From Brachypodium distachyon (Eukaryota > Streptophyta > Magnoliopsida > Poales > Poaceae): a DNA stretch of 64,000 nucleotides. The first letter of the stretch is position 1. The number at the start of each line of letters is the position of its first letter. The stretch covers positions 26,402,501-26,466,500 of the forward strand of contig NC_016132.3 in NCBI RefSeq assembly GCF_000005505.3, in the 5' to 3' direction. Position numbers and translations under genes: made by a program. Positions 32,397 to 42,926 of this stretch are shown piece after piece. The notes under the pieces were generated by a model. It saw only the letters and a list, made by a program, of their open reading frames with translations, was not told where the DNA came from and did not search any database.

Positions 32397-33400
32397 CCGG
32401 CAAGGCGTTTCGGCATGGCTTCTACTGGCCCACGGCCCTGGCCGACGCAGAACGGCTGGTGAGGACATGCGAAGCGTGCTAGTTCCATTCGAAAAAGAGC
32501 AACCAGCCGGCGCAGGCCCTACATGTCATCCCGTCCTCATGGCCGTTCACGGTCTGGGGGCTCGACATCGTCGGCAAGCGACCAAGGGCGGTCGGCGGTT
32601 ACGAATATTTGTTCGTGGCCATCGACAACTTCTCCAAGTGGGTGGAGGTGGAGCCAGTGCGGAAGGTGACCGCCTGGGCGGTCATCAAGTTCTTCAGAAG
32701 CATTGTGTGCCAGTTCGGTGTGCCTAACAGCATCATCACCGACAACGGCACGCAGTTCACGAGCGCGGCGTTCGAAGCCTACTACGAGGGCATGGGCACT
32801 AAGCTGCGCTTCGCGTCCGTTGCTCACCCGAGGAGTAACGGACAGGTGGAGCGAGCCAACGCAGAGGTGCTACGGGGGCTCAAGACGAGAACCTTTGACA
32901 AGCTCAAAGGCCACGGGACACACTGGGTCGAAGAACTCCAGCCCATGCCGTGGTCCATCCGGACCACACCTAGTCGGGCAACGGGCAAAACTCCATTCGC
33001 CCTTGTCTACGGGGCAGAAGCGGTGCTGCCCCTCGAGCTCAAGCACGGATCTCCCCGAGTACGCGCGTACGGCGACACCAGCCAACACGAGCAAAGGGTC
33101 GACGATCTAAATTTCATCGAAGAGCTTTGATGTCGGGCTGCTGTGCGAGCCGCGCGCTACCAGCAGGGACTCCGTCGTTATCACGACAGGCGAGTCCGTC
33201 CCCGGGGGCTCGAGAACGGAGACCTTGTCCTGCACCGGATACAAGGAACGAAGGCTGGGAACAAGTTGACTCTGAAATGGGAGGGGCCCTTCCGGGTAGT
33301 CGAGGTGACCAGACCGGGGGCTGTCCGGCTGGAAACCGAAGACAGCTTGCCGGTGCCCAATAGTTGGAATATTGAGCACTTGCGCAAGTTCTACCCATGA
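32397..33400 (+). pseudogene. Integrase catalytic core and C-terminus of element C
   Basis: A single frame with two nonsense codons: TAG at 32480 (Gln in copy A) and TGA at 33128 (Arg in copy A). The CxxC half of the zinc finger is followed by the core: VWGLDIVG, ITDNGTQFTS and SNGQVERAN. Between the second Asp and the Glu are 35 residues, so D,D35E is intact. The C-terminus has RRYHDRRVRPR, the GPF-type WEGPFRVVEV module and ends RKFYP. No chromodomain follows, consistent with Tat rather than chromovirus. Confidence 0.88.
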
Positions 33401-33670
33401 AGCGGCGGAGCCCGACCCTCAGGTGATGCCGCCGATGCATACCTCTCGAACTAGTGTAGCCGGGCAGCCCCCGTGTGTAAACCACTAGTTATTGTGAATA
33501 AAGATAAGTGTTTCGCCCCTGAGCTTTGAATTTGCCTTGTTTATTCGCATGTTCCTCCCTCTTCTGTCTCCTGCTTTAAGTGCACAAAGGTGTCTTTCCA
33601 TACTTGGTTGTGAGCAGGGGGCTGTTGGAGCCTCGAAAACATTAACCCGTTGCCGGACCGTTCCGGCACG
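33401..33670 (+). promoter_or_regulatory. Post-pol block with AATAAA signal (element C)
   Basis: The same block as in copies A and B, with AATAAA at 33497-33502, about 100 bp after the stop codon. It contains no credible frame. Confidence 0.5.
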
Positions 33671-33674
33671 GGGC

Positions 33675-33824
33675 ATGCAGTTGCCGGGCTTCCCGCAACG
33701 TGCATCACTGGACATGCAGTTGCCGGGCTTCCCGCAACGTGCATCACTGGACATGCAGTTCCCGGCTTCCCGCAACGTGCATCACTGGACGTGCAGTTGC
33801 CGGGCTCCCCGCAACGTGCACCGC
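33675..33824. repeat. 39-bp tandem repeat, four units, with hairpin core
   Basis: Units read CATGCAGTTGCCGGGCTTCC then CGCAACGTGCATCACTGGA. Each contains a short inverted repeat, GTTG-c-CGGG against CCCG-CAAC, around CTT, flanked by TGCA on both sides. The third unit has lost two bases and the fourth has CTCC in the loop. Two diverged units are in copy B (about 4875-4950). Not a CRISPR array: units are adjacent, with no spacers. Confidence 0.75.
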
Positions 33825-34198
33825 GCAGTCGCTGCACCTGGGAAAGGAAACGCTCACATCCAAGTCTGGTATCAACCTCTTTGTGCCTGGGGGCTGGGAG
33901 GCAGGAGGAGTTTCTTTGTGTTGCTTTGTGTATTTTCGTAAATTTCGAAAAATTTGTGCAGTGTGATGCCCGTGGGCTGCCCACGGGTCGCACTATACTC
34001 TGGTGCCTTGTGGTGCGGGATGGCCGCAACACAAGGGGCTCACCGCACTCCGAGGCTTCTGACTCGGGAGGACGCCGCCACGTGTGCCACAGTTGCTTGG
34101 TAAACATAACAGCGGAGATTGTACCGCGTTTTGAGGAAGGGGTGCCACGGGTGCTGCGCGGGCCCGTCGCGCACGGTGGCAAGCCCCCCACCCGCGCC

Positions 34199-34205
34199 TA
34201 TAAAA
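34199..34205 (+). promoter_or_regulatory. Internal TATA box upstream of hairpin array (element C)
   Basis: TATAAAA in CGCGCCTATAAAAGG, 79 bp before the first hairpin arm; same arrangement as at 8782. Confidence 0.5.
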
Positions 34206-34277
34206 GGCGCGCCCGAGCTACGGAACTGCTCAGAGCAAAGCCGGGTCCGGGGCTGTTAAGGCGGGTGGTGCCACGGA

Positions 34278-34776
34278 GGCGCGATGGCGGTGCATCCCAT
34301 CAGCGCTTAGCACCGACGGGTGCGCGGCCATCGCGCCCCTGCCGCATCACCCCATCAAGCCCGCCCCGAGGGGCGTCGCAGAGGCACGGTGGTAGTGCAT
34401 GCCATCAGCGTCCTGCGCCGACGGGTGCACTGCCACCGTGCTCCTGCCGTGCCCCCTCAAGCGGGTGGCTCCTGGGCGAGGGTCGCCGCGAAGGCACTGG
34501 GGCGGTGCATCCCATCAGCGTCCTGCACTGACGGGGTGCACTGCCGCAGTGCCCTTGCCGCGTCCCTCCATAAGACACCTCCGCAAGGAGCAGGGGCTGC
34601 CGCGGATCCTGTATGGTAGTGCATGCCATCCGTGCCTTGTGCCGATGGGTGCACTATCATAGAGACCTGGCCGCATTCCCCTTGAGGGAGCCCTTTTCGG
34701 GCGCGGGTCGTTGCGAGGACGCTGTGATGGCGCCGGTGCCGGCGCCCGCCGCCCGCTTCGGCCCATCACCGCGTCC
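34278..34776 (+). repeat. Tandem array of pairing hairpin units (element C)
   Basis: Stems: 34278-34294 with 34321-34337 (GGCGCGATGG outer arm), 34384-34399 with 34426-34441 (GCACGGTGG outer arm), 34493-34509 with 34537-34553 (GGCACTG outer arm), 34612-34623 with 34650-34661 (TATGGTAGTGCA), and 34717-34730 with 34763-34776 (GGACGCTGTGATGG, one mismatch). Arm sequences differ between units but remain complementary, with only single mismatches and some G-T pairs. The inter-arm sequence GCCATCAGCG..GACGGG is conserved. Homologous to 8857-9589. Confidence 0.65.
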
Positions 34777-35674
34777 CTGCCACGGCCCTCGAGCAGTTTT
34801 GCTCCCGGGCAACAAGGGTTGTCACATCCCTTGGGACGAGCTCCCCAGAACCCCAGAAAAAACCACCCGTGCCCGTCGTTCGGCGGGGCGGGGGGGGGGG
34901 GGGGGGCGCAGCTGGCAGCGAGGACGTTCGTTATAGCCGTCTTGCGGCTGCTCCCGGGGCGGAGTCCTCCTAAGCCAGGGTTCGTCCCTGAGGGCGAGGG
35001 TTGCCGCGTGAGCGTGGTGGTAGCATCAGCGGCGGCGGTTGTCGGCGATCCTGCCGCATCCCTCAGAAACCGTTTCCCTTGAACAGGTACCCAAGGTGGG
35101 TTCCTACCAAGGCAGTGCCCCAGCTGCACTTTACCGCCGAGCGTCATGAGGCATTGGACTGATGAAAAGCTAAGTGTCTGAACATGAGCGCTGAACTCGC
35201 TAAGAACTGAACGAAATTGAGCTCTGTCCCGTTGGGTGTGGCCCCAGATCCTGTGCGTAGCCGGGGTGTTAGAAGGACGCTTGCGGGGGGAGTGCGCTCC
35301 CCGTGTGGCTTCACGGGTCCGTCCTAAAAGGGCACGGCTTGGAGTAGTTACCCCGCAAGTGGAGTGGCTCCCCGCTACCGCTTGGCCCCAGGTCGGCACC
35401 GCGGGTCCGTCCCGGGTCCCTGGTCTGGTCAAGGGTGAGGCGCACGAGTCCCCCGCAACACAAGGTGAAACACGCAAAGGCTAAAAGGGCCACCCCGCTA
35501 GACAGCACCGGGAACAATGAACATTGCAAAAAACTTAATTGATTAAGAGTTGAACGATTACATGGGCTAATCCAAAATATGATTGTTCAAATGGCGCTAA
35601 GCGCCATACTTGTAGGGAAAACAAACTAGCGAAGCTACGTTGGGAGCAACGAGTGCGGCTGGGGACTGCGGCAA
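34777..35674. other. Non-coding spacer of element C with a 17-G run
   Basis: Matches the spacer of copy B (9605-10129) in part, including GTGTTAGAAGGACG and CCCGGGTCCCTGGTCTGG. It contains 17 consecutive G at 34890-34906. Nothing coding is seen. A TGGCGC-TAA-GCGCCA palindrome lies near 35592. Confidence 0.5.
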
Positions 35675-38498
35675 CTAGTTGTCGCCGTCTTCGGCCGGGG
35701 GGTCGTCGGGGTGCCGGGCCGCCGCTCCCCCCGCGTCCTCGGTGGCCTTGACCTGCACCTCCAGCATGATGCGGAGGCCTTGGATTTCGCCGCGGTAGTT
35801 GGAGATCAGGACGCTTTTCTCGTCCAGCCGGGCTTGTGCCGCCGCGATCACCTCGGCGTGTTCCTTCCTGGTCGCCTCCAGGGTGGTTGACATCGAGTCG
35901 AGCTTCCCTTGAAGCTCCATGTGCTGGGCCTCCAGTTGCCGCTGGAGCTCGGCCTCTGGGACCACGGGCTCCCGGGCGTCCTCCAGGGCTTGCCGGGCCA
36001 GCCGCGCCTCCTCTTCAGTGAGGCGCGTCTCCTCGCGCAGCCAGGACAGCTCACGCCGTTCTCTCTCCACAGCCTCCCGCACCTCGCCGAGCTGGTTCTT
36101 GGCGGCGGTGTGGTGCTCCCTCACCTCGTTGAGGAGGTGACAAAGGCCAATTGCTGGTCCCTGACGGCATCCAGGAACCGGTGGCCCCGCTCGAAGATGC
36201 TCGGATCCCAAGTAAGGGGGTTCCAAGCGACCCCGGCAAGGGTGCTGAGGTCGGTACCAGGGAGAGCCGCCGAGGACGATGAAGCCCCTGCTGCCGAAGT
36301 GGGGCTGGGCGCGGGATCACCAACTTGCTCCCGAGGGTCTTGTTGTCCTCCCCTGGCAACTTCCCCTGCGCCTGCGCCCGGGGACCCCGGGGCTGGGGAA
36401 GTCTCCCTGCTTCCAGTGGGGGCTGCCCCCTGCTGGACGACAGGTGAGCCCGCGCCGGCCGCGCCCGCAGCTACGGGCGCGTCGCCATGCGCAGTCACGC
36501 CGGCGACGGTGTCTACTGCTGCCGCTGTGCCCGCCGCAGCGGGGCTAGACGAGAGAGCCGGTTCCGGCTCCACCTCCGCCCCCACAGCCTCGACGACCAA
36601 GTCAAGGTCGACCACGGGTGCGCCCGTTCCTGGCAGGGGCGCATGTGTGTCTGGAACGACGAAAAGCATGAGGATCGGCGAAGGATGGCGCTAGCGAAGA
36701 CGTGCAAGGGTGACCAGCATGGTGACCTTGTGCGGCCGCTGGGTTTGCCGAGGAAGCCCCCCCTGCCTCGCCTGTGCCGACGGAAGCGCCCAAGAAGCTT
36801 GCCGCGGGCGAGCTGCTGCTCCCTGCGCACCTTCTTGCTTGGTGTGCCGCGTGGGGAATCGCTCCTCGCCCTCTTGCTGGCACCCGCCGGCGAGGAGGAC
36901 TTTGGGGGGTTACGCCGGAGCGCGAACCCCCGGAAGACCCCCCGAGTAGGTGGCGCAGTGGGCGCCCGCGGAGTCGTCGTGACCCGGAGAGCTTCGGGTG
37001 TCGACGGCGAAACCGCCGCAGCGCCGGAAGCCGAACTCGCGGAGGCCCCCGCTGCTGGGGCGAAGGCCATTGCCGGGGTACTGGCGGGCGCCCCAGGACC
37101 GGTTGCCGCCACAGTGCTGGCGGCTGTTGCCGAGACGGGGGCCGCCGCTGCCGAGACACCCACGGCCTCTATTGCCGCGGATACCGTCGAGGCGCCGACG
37201 TGCGCCCCTACAGCAGCCACCACCACGAGGTTGGTGGCTGCCGCCGGGGCGGACGTTGCCATTGAGGAGATGGCTGCGGCCGCTGCAAACGCCCTCGATC
37301 TCCTCAAGATCAGGGGCGCGCTGTCACTACTTTCGTCGTCGTCATTCACGGCGACGACCTCCGGGGACACAGCCGCCTGGCTTGCCTCGTCGTCCAGCGA
37401 CTGGAGGGAGGGCTAGCTGGGCTCGAATCCACCCCCGCTCTCCTCGAGCACCTGCTTCTCGCGGGGTGCTTGCGGGGGAGCATGCGGGACCCGGGTGGGG
37501 GTGTCGTCCATCAACCCCCACTCGTTGCAGGGCGGGAAGGCGCCAACGATGTCGCTGAGCGCCTTGACGCCGGCGTGAAGAGAGGAAACCCCCGGTGGGA
37601 ACTCCATCGATTGGAAGATCTCGTCGGAGATCCCCCTCACCCATGTCCTGAGGGTCTCCAAGTCCACGCCGTCCTCCTGAAGGCGTGTCCTGTCCCCGGG
37701 ACCCATGTACATCCCCGCGGGTCGGGAGCGTAGCTGCAGCGGGGCTATGCGCCGATGGACGAAGGTGCATGCCACGTCCACATCGGTGAGCCCCGCTAGC
37801 CGCAGCGCCTTGATCTTCTCCACGATGGGGAAAAGGTCGGCGTCGCGGTGGTATCTGTCCTGCCAACCATTCTGGGGTAGCAGCAACTCCGTCGGCGACT
37901 GGATGAACTCCTAGGGGTAATCCACTCGGACCCAGCACCAGTCGCTCCGCCACTCTTTCTCAATCTTCTTCCCCGACCGGACGATGAACTCGGACTTCAT
38001 CTGGTCGCAGGTGCGGAATATCACCCCCGACGACATCGCCTTCGCATTGTCAATGCGGGGGTAGACGTAGTGGCGGAAGAGCCCCACCGACGGCATCACC
38101 CCCACGAACGCCTCGCAGAGGAACTGGAAGGTGGCGAGGAGGAATAGCGACGTGGGGTGGAGCTGTGCCACCCGTAGCTGGTAGGACTCCATCAGTGCGT
38201 GGAGAAATAGGGAGAAGGGCGGCACCGTGCCGCAGAGGAGGAAGCGCGCGAACACCCGAAAGTCGTTGTCCTGGTGCTCGGCGCCCGCCGGGAAGATTGG
38301 CGTCTCCCCGTGCTCGTTGAAGTTGGAGGCGACGGCGTGCCAGAGCTTCCCCAGCTCCTCGCCGTTATAGCCGGGGCGGAAGAAGGCGACTGTGGCGCGC
38401 ATCTCCCGCCTCTTCTGGTCCTTGGCGGTGGCCGCCTTGGTTGCCTCCTCGCTCTTGCTTGTCGCAGCCTTCTTCGAGACTTGGACCTCCTTCCCCAT
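35675..38498 (-). pseudogene. Antisense accessory gene of element C
   Basis: ATG at 38498 (MGKEVQVSKKAATSK). A first long exon to about 36727 has only two nonsense codons (TAG at 37911, TAG at 37413) and encodes: a Lys/Ala-rich leader; the PF04195-like domain (FFRPGYNGEELGKL, FARFLLCGTVPPFSLF, LHPTSLFLLATFQFLCEAF, GVMPSVGLFRHYVYPR); an RTWVRGISDEIF and PPCNEWGLMDD segment; acidic NDDDESSDSAPLILRRS; and Ala/Pro-rich sequence. The donor is GTCACC where copy A has GTAACC. A second exon from 36650 holds WDPSIFERGHRFLDAVRDQQ, a one-base deletion near 36130, then a coiled coil (EREELSW-like, EEARLARQALEDA) ending PPAEDGDN. Role unknown. Confidence 0.72.
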
Positions 38499-38633
38499 TC
38501 ATTCTAGTGGTGGGGGGCGCCATGGGAAGTGAGGGCGGAGGCTAGCAGGAGCGCAGGGATGCGAGATGCGAAAGAGGATGGAGACGAAGGCAATGGGGGC
38601 AGAGTATTGTTCCCCTTTTGGCAACAGTGATGG

Positions 38634-38640
38634 CTTTATA
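38634..38640 (-). promoter_or_regulatory. TATA box of antisense gene (element C)
   Basis: Minus-strand TATAAAG, about 140 bp upstream of the ATG at 38498, directed toward the antisense gene. Confidence 0.5.
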
Positions 38641-38939
38641 ACGCCCGGCCATTTGGTAACGGCCGGTTCCGTACCCTACGGGTGCGCGGGGATAACTCCT
38701 AATCATTAGGAGTAATGCGCGGAGTAGCCTTAACTTCCATATTTAGGGGGGGGGGAGTTAGGGCGGAAATCACGCGTCCACAACTCCATTTGTAACGGTG
38801 CCGTACAACGCGACGACATGAGGAGACGCAGGCCCACGGCGAATCGGGGCCCACGCGTCGGCTGAGGGCGTAACCCGGCAACCGACCTGGGGAAGACTCA
38901 TCCGGGAACAGGTGATGCCGGACCACGCCCAGGGGCTAC

Positions 38940-39976
38940 TGTCACACCAGTGGCACCCGGGGTACTACCGCTGCGCGACGCGTGGGCCCCGTCCCCGAGT
39001 TCCCGGGAACGTTCCATCCCGGGCGGCGGCTACGAGCAGCCCGGCAAGCTACCAGCCCGGAAGGGCTAGCGGAGCTTCGGGAAATATTCCCGCCTGGGCA
39101 CCTCTCGGGAAGCCGCTTCCCGAGGAGAGGTTCCCGGGTGCGCTGGGCCCGGGCGCTTTTGGGGACCGACTTGCCGGGACAGGGGGTTCTTGGGCACATG
39201 CCCCCGCCTCAGGCACGGGGCCCAGTAGCAAAATCTACAGCGCCACGAGGACGCGTGGCGGGCGTGGGATGCGCGGTCCCACCAGGGCAAGGAGTAAGGT
39301 GCACGGCTCAGTAAATGAGCCGACCGACGGGTTGTTACCCGTCCGATCAAAGGAACAGTGGCTGTCCGATCCTACTCTAGGGGTTTTAGACCCCTAGCGG
39401 CGGAGGTGGCATCCATGCACGCCACCAGCTCACCGGGGGGAGTTGTATGCCTCCCCGCCCGACACTTGTAGCTCATGCACCGTGGCGCCTGTGGCATCCC
39501 CTTGAGTATAAAAGGAGGACCCATGCCAACGGTCAAAGGGTTCCGCGTGAGCTGAGTTCAGAGGAGGAGAAGGTGGTTCGGCAGAGGATCAGTTGGCTCC
39601 AGTAGACAGTGGGGCTAAGTTCGACCGGCTCGTAGTTAACTTCCTGCACTAGCGAAGAGTAGTGAGGAGTACCTATTCAGTGAGAGAAAGCCTGGGAACT
39701 TGCCCGGCAACTTGTAAACACCAGATTCTAAGCTAATACCAGCTCAGACAAGCAGGACGTAGGGTTTTACACCTCCGGGTGGCCCGAACCTGGGTAAAAA
39801 ACGTGCCTGTGTCTGTTCTTTGGTTAGCGTGCACCCACCAGCACTCCATCGCGCCGGCCCAGTAGGGCCCCATCGGCCGCCCCGGCGATCGCCGGGGCTC
39901 TACCCCGATGCCCCTACCGAACCTAAAAGGGGGCCGTGGCCGCACACCCCCGGTGTCGGAGCACCGTGCGACGACA
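38940..39976 (+). repeat. 3' LTR of element C
   Basis: It starts TGTCACACCAGTGG right after AGGGGCTAC (38931-38939) and ends GTGCGACGACA. TATA box at 39507-39513. Near-identical to the 5' LTR. Confidence 0.9.
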
Positions 39977-40427
39977 CCTCAGAAGGATTGGCCGCTGAGG
40001 CTCCTTCGGTGTGAGCTGCCTTTTCCTTAGTCGGTTGGTCCGACCCATTCGAGTCCTGACCAGTCGATTGAGTCTTGGGAGCCGTTTTGCCCTTGACTGA
40101 GCCACCAGTATGGCTAAGCAAGAAGTTTTTAAAGGTTTAGATAAAATCTCTAGAATGCTGAAATAAGATTGCCAAAGTATTCACCTGGCACGGTTGAATC
40201 GAGCAAAATTGCCAAAGCGACAAGCCGTGACTGGTCCGTTAGACTTAGTCCTCTTGAACGCGGGTACAGACACCGACGGCTCGACATTCGAGTCCCTCGA
40301 GCCTATTGGTCGGGTCTGTACCGGCGGGTCATCATCCTCTCTGCCGCGCTTCTTTGCCGGTGGAGAAACGCTGCTCAACTCATTGTCGGTTCCCTGAAAT
40401 AAAAGCTACAATCAGAAATAATTCATG

Positions 40428-41354
40428 TCAAAGACGGGAGGGTTTGTCGGATGATTCGATGATCACCTTTTCTCGGGGCCTGTCGGGTCTATAGGGAGCC
40501 ACTGGAGGGTCAATCTCGCATGGCTCCAACTCGCCCAAGTCAGTAAGCCGCCAAACTCGTCGACACACTTCAGTCGAACGAAATTCCACGGTACTAATCC
40601 GGGTCGGGTCACGAACCCCCTGGTACGCCCACATGTGATGAGCTCGAGCCTGCAGAGGCTGAATTCTTCTCCGGATAAAAGAGGCGATGAGGTGAATTCC
40701 AGTCACCTTGAGCTGAGGAGTCTCCATGAGAGACAGGACTCGGGCCAACAGAGTCTCGGCCTCTTCGCCCTCTGTTCCTCCCAACTTATGACTCCAGGCC
40801 GTCGTCTTCTTCACAGATGCGGTTGCGGAGAATTCGGGAAGACTGAAGCCACGCCCTTCGGCCGGCACATCCATGACATAGAACCACCTTGATTTCCATC
40901 GAGAAGATGATTCCATCTCTCGGAGGTTGAAGAATTTGGCATCCGCCTGAGTTTGAATATCCACACATCCAATCACGTCCTTTCCCTGGCATTTGATTGT
41001 GAGCATTCTTTTGTACAGACCTATGTGGGGATTTATTCCAAGAAAGCATTCACACAGCATCACGAAGCACACGATGTGGAGGTAGGAGTTTGGAGAAAGA
41101 TTATGAAGTTGGAGCCCGTAGGCCAAAAGTAAGCTACGAAGGAAATGATGGACTGGGAATGCTAAACCACGAGTGATGAAATCATAATGCACCACTCGCT
41201 CTCCATGCATGGGGCGAGGGATTACCTCCTCGCTGGGAAAATGCACATGCCCCGGCCGCGGGGACAACAGCCCTTCCTCTTGCATGCCGGCCACCCTCTC
41301 GCGATCCACGGAGGACAGCGGCCAAGCTTCCGTGCTTTTCCTGCTCTTCCCCAT
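40428..41354 (-). pseudogene. 5' exon of the antisense gene of element D, PF04195-like domain
   Basis: Best start is the Met at 41354 (MGKSRKSTEAWPLS). The exon encodes RVAGMQEEGLLSPRPG, the PF04195-like domain (HYDFITRGLAFPVHHF, GLQLHNLSPNSYLHIVCFVM, CECFLGINPHIGLYKRM), then WRLTDLGELEPCEIDPP and a run-out where a GTGATC donor may end the exon near 40466. No stop interrupts about 295 codons, so this domain is intact. Downstream exons continue at about 40400-39980 and, beyond element C, at 22727-20490. Confidence 0.65.
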
Positions 41355-41481
41355 CTCGCTGGGTCGAAGGACGTGATTAGCAGGGAACACGAAGGGTTTT
41401 TGGCTATGGAAGCTAAAGTCTTGGGCGCCTGAGCTCTGGGTGCGAGGAGGAAGAAGGGTTAAAACTAATTTACCCCACCTC

Positions 41482-41490
41482 CATTTTTAT
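41482..41490 (-). promoter_or_regulatory. TATA-like box of antisense gene (element D)
   Basis: Minus-strand ATAAAAATG-type sequence about 130 bp upstream of the ATG at 41354. Weaker than the other TATA boxes but equivalently placed. Confidence 0.35.
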
Positions 41491-42031
41491 CCTTACCTTG
41501 GCGAAAAATCCGGGACGCACGATCTCAGTCATGGCCATGTGTTCAGCATCAACCGGAATACGAAACGGCAAGGAAGAAAGTGATTGCTTATTTCATGGGT
41601 GCAAGAACCAATGAGATCATCATTGTGTCTCGTTTACAGCACGAAGTGTGATCGATTCTCCACTGACGCACGCCTACAGTGTGCCTAGCTGTCGGGCTAG
41701 GCTGTACATCTAGTCACATCGGCTGACCAAAACGGCTCTTCACCTCCAGCAGGTACGTCATTAATGACAAAGTCTAACTCGAATATCATGACTCGAAATT
41801 ATCTTTTATACAGGATAACGGAGTTTACCATAAAAATGTTGAGACTCGTCTTGAGTCTCAATTATGAATACTAGGACTCTCATTCGAGTCGCTAACTAAC
41901 GAACTGTTGCTTTATATTGCCTAAAGACTTCATACAGTCAGCTATTGTTTATTCTTTACATCATGACACAAAATAGTCGATTTCATATAGTTGACTCAAT
42001 TTAGTCGCACCAGCTACATCACCTCGGTTGT

Positions 42032-42470
42032 TTATGCTCATTCGCATAACAGTAAGCATCTTGGATTTCGTCAAAAGAGCCTGGAGCCGCACCAGCTGTG
42101 TTTCTCTAGTTAATCCATGCTCATTGCATGAAGATAAGTCTCATGGATCGTTCCGAGCTGAAATCGTATCAGCTGCGTTATTTCAGCAAACCCATGCTCA
42201 TTGCATGAAGATAAGACCCGAAAGTTCTCTATCGAGCCTGGAATCATACCAGCTACGTTATTCCAGTCGAATCCATACTCATTGTATGAAGATAAGTCCT
42301 AAAAATTAGGCCTGAATATGCATCGACTGCATCCCTCTAGTAATAATTCTCACTTCCCTCCAATAATAATTCTCACTTAAGGGTCACTCCCTACAACCAT
42401 GTTCATTACATGAAGATAAGACACGTAGGCTCCTATAGGGCCTGGAAGCATACCAGCTGCGTATTTCCAG
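42032..42470. repeat. Two-part hairpin array of element D with matched stem changes
   Basis: Type 1 hairpins share the loop TCATT and differ in stem: TTATGC/GCATAA (42032-42049, loop one base longer), CATGC/GCATG (42116-42130 and 42193-42207), CATAC/GTATG (42274-42288), CATGT/ACATG (42398-42412). Most are followed by AAGATAAG. Between them are type 2 hairpins with a loop like CATACCAGCTGCGTT: CTGGAG/CTCTAG (42081, 42104), GCTGAAAT/ATTTCAGC (42157, 42180), CTGGAAT/ATTCCAG (42238, 42260), CTGGAA/TTCCAG (42442, 42465). Loops are constant while both arms change together. Confidence 0.75.
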
Positions 42471-42926
42471 TACAAACAATGTTGACGAACGATTTGAGTA
42501 CTTAAAAACTAGAATTCAACTCTACAAGACCCTAGCAGGCTAAGTCGAAATTTGCCAGTTGCCAGGTTCGAGCTTGTGGACTCGAATACTGATCAAAGCT
42601 AGTGTTGTATTCGCCCTAGGGCGATTAACTGGACTCAACTTCTTAAGTATCTAGGCACATTAAGTATATATCCCTATGACTCCTTCTTATTGGATATTGA
42701 TTTGACCTGCTATCAAAATCATATGGTGAAACTGTTACTTAACAGTTGAACAACAAAACTTCGGCTCAGACATTCTTTGAGTCAAAACGCTTCTAATTTG
42801 AAGTCCATCTCGCTGAAATACCGAGTTTGCAGCACTATGCAACTGGCTCAACAGCAAAATGAGTTCACTCTTTACGGGGTAAGTCCCTACTCGAGTCTTC
42901 GAATCAACCAGGCACTTGGGGGCTAC

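Larger units (their letters stand above)
22973..39976 (+). mobile_element. Complete Tat-like Gypsy element C (family T1) nested in D
   Basis: About 17.0 kb between two LTRs, or 13.7 kb without the solo LTR at 29113-32391. In order: 5' LTR, leader with CACGCCAGGTAGGG, gag, protease, RT, RNase H, integrase, post-pol block, short repeats, TATA box, hairpin array, antisense gene on the minus strand, polypurine-type tract AGGGGCTAC, 3' LTR. The LTRs are close to identical by eye apart from a ~14-bp difference, so insertion is fairly recent. Clear 5-bp target duplications were not found (TCATC on the left, CCTCA on the right). All enzymatic genes carry stops or frameshifts, so it is not autonomous. 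Confidence 0.88.

Noticed and set aside
33675..33824. CRISPR-like array
   Set aside because: The 39-bp units are directly adjacent with no spacers, and the context is a plant retroelement.
22968..39981. Target duplication for element C
   Set aside because: TCATC on the left and CCTCA on the right do not match convincingly; shifting by one or two bases does not help.
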